64,000 nucleotides of DNA from Phycisphaerae bacterium (lineage in GTDB: Bacteria; Planctomycetota; Phycisphaerae; Sedimentisphaerales; Anaerobacaceae): contig JAUXAL010000005.1 in assembly GCA_030619925.1 (NCBI GenBank), positions 1-64,000 of the forward strand, written 5' to 3'. Within the stretch, counting starts at the first letter, position 1. Each line of letters opens with the position of its first letter. A program made the translations under genes and the position numbers. Shown here one piece after another: positions 59,739 to 64,000 of the stretch. The notes beneath the pieces were generated by a model, which saw only the letters and a list, made by a program, of their open reading frames with translations, had not been told where the DNA came from and made no database searches.

Positions 59739-61481
59739 ATGCAAACCCAACATGTGGACAGAACACGACGCGATTTTCTGAGTTGCACAGCTGCGGCGAC
59801 TGGATTGCTCGCAGCAAAGTGGCTCGGCCTCAATGCTGCCCAAGCTCAAGCAACCCTCAGCCCTGAAGAGCGGCAACGGATCAAAGCAGCGATTCCGGCC
59901 AAAGCCTTCGTCACACCCAAAAAGAACCGAAAACTCTTGATTTTCGACCTAAATGTCGGATACGGCGGACATCGCTCCATCCCTACTGCCAATATGGCTT
60001 TTACGCTAATGGGCAAAAAGACAGGAGCTTTTGAGACGGTCATCAGCAGAGACCCGTCCGTCTTCAAGCCCGAGAATCTACATAAGTTTGATGCCGTCTT
60101 TCTGAACAACACCGTAGGCAATCTCTTTAAAGACCTCGCATTGAGGCAAAGCTTTCTCGAATTTATTTATGGCGGCGGCGGACTCCTTGGCGTTCACGGC
60201 ACCTCTGTGGCATTCACACGCTGGCCAGGTGCTCATGAGGACTGGCCGGAGTTTGGAATTATGCTCGGCGCACGTGGTGCAAACCACCGAGACAGCGACG
60301 AACACGTCTTCATAAAACTCGATGATCCTACTCACCCTCTCAATCAGCCCTTCGGGGGAGGGGGCTTCGAATATTGCGATGAGTTCTTTCGTTTCCTTGG
60401 GCCTTATTCGAGGCAAAGGGTACGAGTACTCTTTAGCATCGATGTTGACAAAACGGAATTCAAGGGAAAACCGCGTGGCAACTGCTACCGTGAGGACAAC
60501 GACTACGCGCTGGCGTGGGTGCGGCATTACGGCCGGGGACGCATCTTCTACTGCACCATTGCTCACAATCCGTACGTCTTTTGGGACCCGAAAATGTTGC
60601 AATTCTATCTCGCAGCCGCACAGTTCGCTTTGGGAGACCTCTCGGCTCCCACCGTTCCTAGCGCTAAATTAACGCCGGCCATCCTGGCACAGGAGCAGCT
60701 CGGCTGGCGACTCGGCATCGAAGCATATACTTTCCATAAATACACACTCTTCGAGGCCATCGACCGTACCGCACAGCTCGGCTTACCTTACATGGGTGGC
60801 CTGAGCTTCCAGAAAGTCAGCAAGGAAATCCCCAAGAACTTCGACGCTCAACTTACTGACGACGACCTGAAACAGGTCCGCCTGAAATTGGACTCAGCCG
60901 GCGTTCGTCTCCTGACGTACTATATACACCTGATTCCCGGCGATAAAGCCGGCTGCCGCAAAGTCTTCGAGTTCGGACGAAAGATTGGCATAGAAACCTT
61001 CATGTCCGAGCCGTTGCCGGACGCACTGGATACAATCGAGAAGTTCTGCGACGAATATGATATCAATGTGAGCATTCACAACCATGACCAAAAAACCTCC
61101 CCGCAGTATTGGCATCCTGAAGGTGTATTGAAAGTCTGTCAAGGCCGAAGCAAACGCATCGGCGCCTGCGCCGACCTCGGCTATTGGATGCGATCTGGCA
61201 TCGACCCTATCAAAGCTGTGAACACTCTAAAGGACCGATTGATTACTGTGCAGATACACGACCTGCATGAGCTAAGCCCTGAAGGTCACGATGTACTGTG
61301 GGGCACCGGCGTTGGCAGGACAAGACAATTCATCGAGCAAATCCACCGTCTGGGCATTACCCCCACCATGTTTGGACTTGAATACTCATATGACTGGTTT
61401 GAATCGATGCCTGATATAGTGAAGTGCATCGAGTTCTTCAACAAGCTGAGCAAGCAGATGACCGAGCGAGGTAAGTTATGA
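59739..61481 (+). CDS. Tat-exported ThuA domain fused to sugar isomerase/epimerase
   Basis: 580 aa. The Tat signal is RTRRDFLSCTAAATGLLAA. Residues about 65-310 are a ThuA-like domain (KLLIFDLNVGYGGHRSI; FDAVFLNNTVGNLF; GGGLLGVHGTS; NDYALAWVRHYGRGRIFYCT), and about 325-575 an AP-endonuclease-2/xylose-isomerase-like TIM barrel (GWRLGIEAYTFHKYTLFEAI; INVSIHNHDQ; GACADLGYWMRSG; VQIHDLHE) with its metal-ligand His/Glu/Asp residues. ThuA proteins are linked to disaccharide and keto-sugar metabolism. The stop overlaps the Gfo/Idh gene by 4 bp, and together they look like a 3-keto-sugar handling pair outside the cytoplasm. No good ribosome site precedes the start. Confidence 0.9.
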   Translation: MQTQHVDRTRRDFLSCTAAATGLLAAKWLGLNAAQAQATLSPEERQRIKAAIPAKAFVTPKKNRKLLIFDLNVGYGGHRSIPTANMAFTLMGKKTGAFETVISRDPSVFKPENLHKFDAVFLNNTVGNLFKDLALRQSFLEFIYGGGGLLGVHGTSVAFTRWPGAHEDWPEFGIMLGARGANHRDSDEHVFIKLDDPTHPLNQPFGGGGFEYCDEFFRFLGPYSRQRVRVLFSIDVDKTEFKGKPRGNCYREDNDYALAWVRHYGRGRIFYCTIAHNPYVFWDPKMLQFYLAAAQFALGDLSAPTVPSAKLTPAILAQEQLGWRLGIEAYTFHKYTLFEAIDRTAQLGLPYMGGLSFQKVSKEIPKNFDAQLTDDDLKQVRLKLDSAGVRLLTYYIHLIPGDKAGCRKVFEFGRKIGIETFMSEPLPDALDTIEKFCDEYDINVSIHNHDQKTSPQYWHPEGVLKVCQGRSKRIGACADLGYWMRSGIDPIKAVNTLKDRLITVQIHDLHELSPEGHDVLWGTGVGRTRQFIEQIHRLGITPTMFGLEYSYDWFESMPDIVKCIEFFNKLSKQMTERGKL

Positions 61482-62941
61482 CACGAATAGTGAATTCTAA
61501 AGCAACAGACACCCGCCGTATTACGCGACGTAAGTTTTTATCTCGCACCGCTGTGTTTTCAGGAACAATCGCCATCCCGTGGTTCATCCCGTCCTCGGCG
61601 CAGGGTGCCAACGGCGTTCCGGCTCCAAGCAACAAAATCACAACCGGCCTGATTGGGCACGGCTTAATGGGCAGAGGTCATTTACGCCGCCTGGTTGGTG
61701 ACCGAGACGTCCAGGTATTGGCCGTATGCGATGTAGACCGTCTGCGGTGCGAACAAGGAAAGCGTCGCGTTGAGGAAACCTATGCCGCCAGAAGCTCCAG
61801 CGGCTCCTATCGCGGCTGCGCAGCATATAATGACTATCGTGAGCTCCTGGCCCGAACGAATATCGATGCCGTCGTCATCGTAACCCCTGACCACTGGCAC
61901 ACCTTGCAATCGATTGACGCTGCCAAAGCGGGCAAAGATATCTATTGCGAGAAGCCAATCTCGATAACAATTCGCCAGGGTCGCCGACTCGTGGAGGACG
62001 TGCGCAGATATGGCCGCGTCTTCCAGACCGGAACCCAGTACCGTTCTATTCCGACCATCCGTCAGGTCTGTGAGTTTGTGCGAAAAGGTGGACTCGGCGA
62101 GGTAAAACAAGTCTTTACTCTGTGGAGCACTCTTGGTGGCTGCTTGAGAGCACCTCGCTTCAAGCCTTATCGACATCTGATGGACATCGAGAATTCCGGG
62201 AGATCACACGTACCCCTCGATATATCACTCCCCGCACAACCTGTGCCCGATGGACTGGACTGGGACCTCTGGGTCGGTCCGGCCCTTTGGCACCCATATA
62301 ACCCAGCATACCACAAAAATCCTTCGCCCGGAGTCGTGCCATGGGCCTTCTGCGAGGATTTCGGGGCGGCTTCAGTAACCTGGCACCATTCTCACAGTGC
62401 GGACGTGATTCAGTATGCACTGAGCGCCGAAAAGAGCGGACCGGTCGAAATAATTCATCCAAGCAGCGGACAATACCCAACGCTCACTTACAAGTACGCC
62501 AACGGAATGCTCCTTCACTTGGTTGACAATTGGCAAATGGTTAAAGATGTATATAAAGCAGTTCCTGCCAATGCACGATTAGCTGGAAACTTCGGAGGGA
62601 TTTTCGTTGGGGAGCATGGTTGGGTCACCTCGATGTCAACCGGCGGAACCATTGAGGGCAGGCCTGAGAAGCTCTTTGAGGGAATGAGGTTAAGGACTCG
62701 CCAGGTGAACATCGGGGAAAACAACCATCACGATAACTGGTTCGAGTGCATTCGGACGCGGCGTAAGCCGAGCTCCGACGAAGAGATTGGTCACCGCTCG
62801 GCTTCACTGGGACATCTGGCTATCATTGCGTACACGTTGCAGCGGTCTTTGAAGTGGGACCCTGCCAGGGAAGAGTTCCTTAACGACGAGGCGGCAAACC
62901 GTTTGTGCTTCCGTACAATGCGCGCACCATGGCGACTCTGA
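61478..62941 (+). CDS. Tat-exported Gfo/Idh/MocA oxidoreductase
   Basis: 487 aa. A twin-arginine signal (ITRRKFLSRTAVFSG) precedes a Rossmann domain (KITTGLIGHGLMGRGHLRRL), then VVIVTPDHWHTLQSIDAAKA and the catalytic EKP in DIYCEKPISIT. The C-terminal beta domain contains WHHSHSADVIQYAL with the usual His/Asp pair. The large Planctomycetota branch of this family is Tat-exported and keeps tightly bound NAD, acting on glycosides. It is coupled to the ThuA/isomerase gene (ATGA overlap). A role as the inositol dehydrogenase missing from the iol locus is unlikely because it is exported. Confidence 0.93.
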   Translation: MTRIVNSKATDTRRITRRKFLSRTAVFSGTIAIPWFIPSSAQGANGVPAPSNKITTGLIGHGLMGRGHLRRLVGDRDVQVLAVCDVDRLRCEQGKRRVEETYAARSSSGSYRGCAAYNDYRELLARTNIDAVVIVTPDHWHTLQSIDAAKAGKDIYCEKPISITIRQGRRLVEDVRRYGRVFQTGTQYRSIPTIRQVCEFVRKGGLGEVKQVFTLWSTLGGCLRAPRFKPYRHLMDIENSGRSHVPLDISLPAQPVPDGLDWDLWVGPALWHPYNPAYHKNPSPGVVPWAFCEDFGAASVTWHHSHSADVIQYALSAEKSGPVEIIHPSSGQYPTLTYKYANGMLLHLVDNWQMVKDVYKAVPANARLAGNFGGIFVGEHGWVTSMSTGGTIEGRPEKLFEGMRLRTRQVNIGENNHHDNWFECIRTRRKPSSDEEIGHRSASLGHLAIIAYTLQRSLKWDPAREEFLNDEAANRLCFRTMRAPWRL

Positions 62942-63038
62942 CAGCCCCATTTTCACGAGAAAATCCATACAACCAACTTACAACCAGAAAGCCCGTTATC
63001 TGCCAATTTGGCGAAAATAGTCTCCTCATAAGTGCCGT
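62942..63038 (+). repeat. Dispersed ~200-bp repeat, copy F (partial)
   Basis: CAGCCCCATTTTCACGAG, TACAACCAACTTACAACCAG, CCCGTTATCTGCCAATTTGG and CTCCTCATAAG align with the middle of copies B, D and E. It has no operator end; it gives way to a dyad (CATAAGTGCCG...CGACTTATGG) and then the IS110 left end. Confidence 0.55.
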
Positions 63039-63077
63039 AGTGGCAGCGACTTATGGGAAAGTGAAAATTTAGCGCCG

Positions 63078-63260
63078 GAAACTATGTAAGCCAGACCTCT
63101 CGCCGGTTAGAGTTTGTTCGGCTATAATAAGCCGTTGAAAAGGAGCTGGTCACTGGGACCGCTCAAGTTTTTAAGAACCTGACATGGAAGCCTGACAATG
63201 AATATTTTAGCTTTGGATCTCGGAAAGTACAAGACTGTGTTCTGCAAGTACAACACGGTC
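63078..63260 (+). mobile_element. IS110-family left-end remnant, second type
   Basis: GAAACTATGTAA at 63078-63089, as in the 15.7-kb remnant, is followed by a CTCGCCGG hairpin-like stretch, a TATAAT at 63123-63128 and, at 63198, an ATG encoding MNILALDLGKYKTVFCKYNT. This is the standard opening of one group of IS110 DEDD transposases (LALDLGK with the first Asp). After about 20 codons the transposase is replaced, in frame, by a serine hydrolase. Confidence 0.6.
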
Positions 63261-64000
63261 ATTGGTGTGCTCGCTCAACTATTACTTGTAATGATGGCCG
63301 CAAACGTCGCTGCTGCTGATGGCGGTGAAGTCAATGCGTTCCGGTGGCAGAAAGCAAGCCCGGCAAGTCAGGGAATGGATCGGGCGAAACTGGAGGCGAT
63401 GAAAGACTCTCTCGCCAGCCGCCAAACGAAAGCATTCCTGGTCATTCGCAACGACAAGATCATCTACGAATGGTATCAACAGGGCCATGGGCCGGACAAG
63501 CGACACTACACGGCCTCGATGGCCAAAGCAATTGTGGGCGGACTTTCACTGGCAGTCGCCGCAGGCGACGGACGCATCCAGTTGGACGACAAAGCCGCTG
63601 AGAATATTCCCCAATGGCAGGATGACCCAGTGAAGTCCAAAATCACCCTGCGCCATCTGGGATCACATACTTCCGGGATCGAGGACGCCGAGGCGAATGA
63701 TCTACCGCACGACGAGCTGACAGGCTGGAAAGGGGATTTCTGGAAGCGGCTGGATGTGCCCAACGATCCGTTTTCCATATCGCGCGACAGAGCGCCGGTG
63801 CTCTTTGAGCCCGGAACGGGTTTCCAATATAGCAACCCGGGTCTCGCCATGCTGGGCTACGCGATAACAGCGGCCATCCGTGACGCCCCTGAGAAGGATC
63901 TGCGCACCTTACTCCGAGACCGCATCATGAGGCCCATAGGTGTACCCGATCGGGAATGGTCTGTGGGATATAGTCAGGTTTTCACTGTAGATGATCTGCC
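63198..64000 (+). CDS. Serine beta-lactamase-like hydrolase with IS110-derived N-terminus, partial
   Basis: 267 codons to the window edge with no stop. Residues 1-20 are IS110 transposase-like. VIGVLAQLLLVMMAANVAAA (21-40) then forms a signal-peptide-like core, and GGEVNAFRWQKASPASQGMD starts a class C beta-lactamase/esterase (Pfam Beta-lactamase) domain. The catalytic SxxK is S-M-A-K in YTASMAKAIVGG, and the Tyr motif is FQYSNPGLAMLGY. TLRHLGSHTSGIED is also typical. Without the IS110 start, the hydrolase could begin only at a GTG at 63264 or ATGs at 63291/63294, none with a ribosome site. So the mobile element seems to supply the start codon and perhaps the promoter. The gene runs out of the window. 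Confidence 0.82.
   Translation, partial: MNILALDLGKYKTVFCKYNTVIGVLAQLLLVMMAANVAAADGGEVNAFRWQKASPASQGMDRAKLEAMKDSLASRQTKAFLVIRNDKIIYEWYQQGHGPDKRHYTASMAKAIVGGLSLAVAAGDGRIQLDDKAAENIPQWQDDPVKSKITLRHLGSHTSGIEDAEANDLPHDELTGWKGDFWKRLDVPNDPFSISRDRAPVLFEPGTGFQYSNPGLAMLGYAITAAIRDAPEKDLRTLLRDRIMRPIGVPDREWSVGYSQVFTVDDL

Noticed and set aside
61478..62941. Gfo/Idh protein as the missing inositol dehydrogenase IolG
   Set aside because: It has a Tat signal, a different operon partner (ThuA/isomerase) and lies 24 kb from the iol genes.
37797..63038. Dispersed repeats as simple rho-independent terminators
   Set aside because: The inner CAAAATGG/CCATTTTCG hairpin is weak and lacks a T-run, and the conserved segment is far longer than a terminator.

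Overview
The window looks like a chromosome segment of a free-living planctomycete, probably class Phycisphaerae (Sedimentisphaerales-like or a related uncultured lineage). This rests on content, not on a marker gene. There are four pseudopilins of the kind planctomycetes carry in large numbers (one broken by a stop codon), Tat-exported sulfatases, secreted glycosidases and lyases, Tat-exported Gfo/Idh and ThuA/sugar-isomerase proteins, large secreted LamG, F5/8C and FN3-like proteins, and many short dispersed 'word' repeats. No rRNA, tRNA or CRISPR array was seen.

Layout. 0.3-5.9 kb, minus strand: an ADP-ribosylglycohydrolase-like protein, a heparinase II/III-type lyase and a pectate-lyase-like protein. 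6-10 kb, plus: a sulfatase and a beta-propeller protein. 10-16 kb, minus: a cysteine hydrolase, an AsmA-like membrane protein and a TIM-barrel glycosidase whose upstream region is an IS110 left-end remnant. 16-19 kb, plus: a second sulfatase and a pseudopilin, then a 100-110 bp tandem repeat. 19.5-22 kb, minus: two orphan membrane proteins and a cupin, with an AT-rich stretch. 22.5-26.3 kb, minus: a pseudopilin, a truncated GH29-like gene and a GH97 glycosidase. 27.3-37.5 kb: a myo-inositol catabolic locus, with a three-gene sugar ABC transporter and iolA on plus, converging on iolB-iolC-iolD-aldolase on minus. 37.5-41.2 kb: a scrapyard of gene ends (LacI-type regulator, tyrosine recombinase, glycosyltransferase, polysaccharide-lyase-like) around an intact B12/radical SAM gene. 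41-51.4 kb: three very large secreted proteins. 51.7-57.8 kb, minus: a compact GbsR-LolA-like-FtsX-FtsX-LolD-outer-membrane-barrel operon. 58-64 kb: a nonsense-broken pseudopilin, a ThuA/isomerase plus Gfo/Idh operon, and a serine hydrolase whose N-terminus is the first 20 codons of an IS110 transposase.

How it fits together. Most genes serve extracellular polysaccharide breakdown (lyases, sulfatases, GH97, GH29-like, esterases) and handling of the products (ABC import, inositol pathway, keto-sugar-type enzymes). The operon at 53-58 kb looks like a regulated envelope transport system for a lipidic or lipoprotein cargo.

The most unusual material lies between genes. A ~200 bp dispersed repeat occurs in six copies, all in one orientation; four end in a LacI/CcpA-type operator. 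A promoter-plus-hairpin leader cassette is reused upstream of unrelated genes. Palindromic GC-rich elements sit in frame inside the N-termini of exported proteins. Two different IS110 elements survive only as left end plus about 17-20 codons, one of them feeding a host gene. All functional calls come from reading the sequence; no database search was run.
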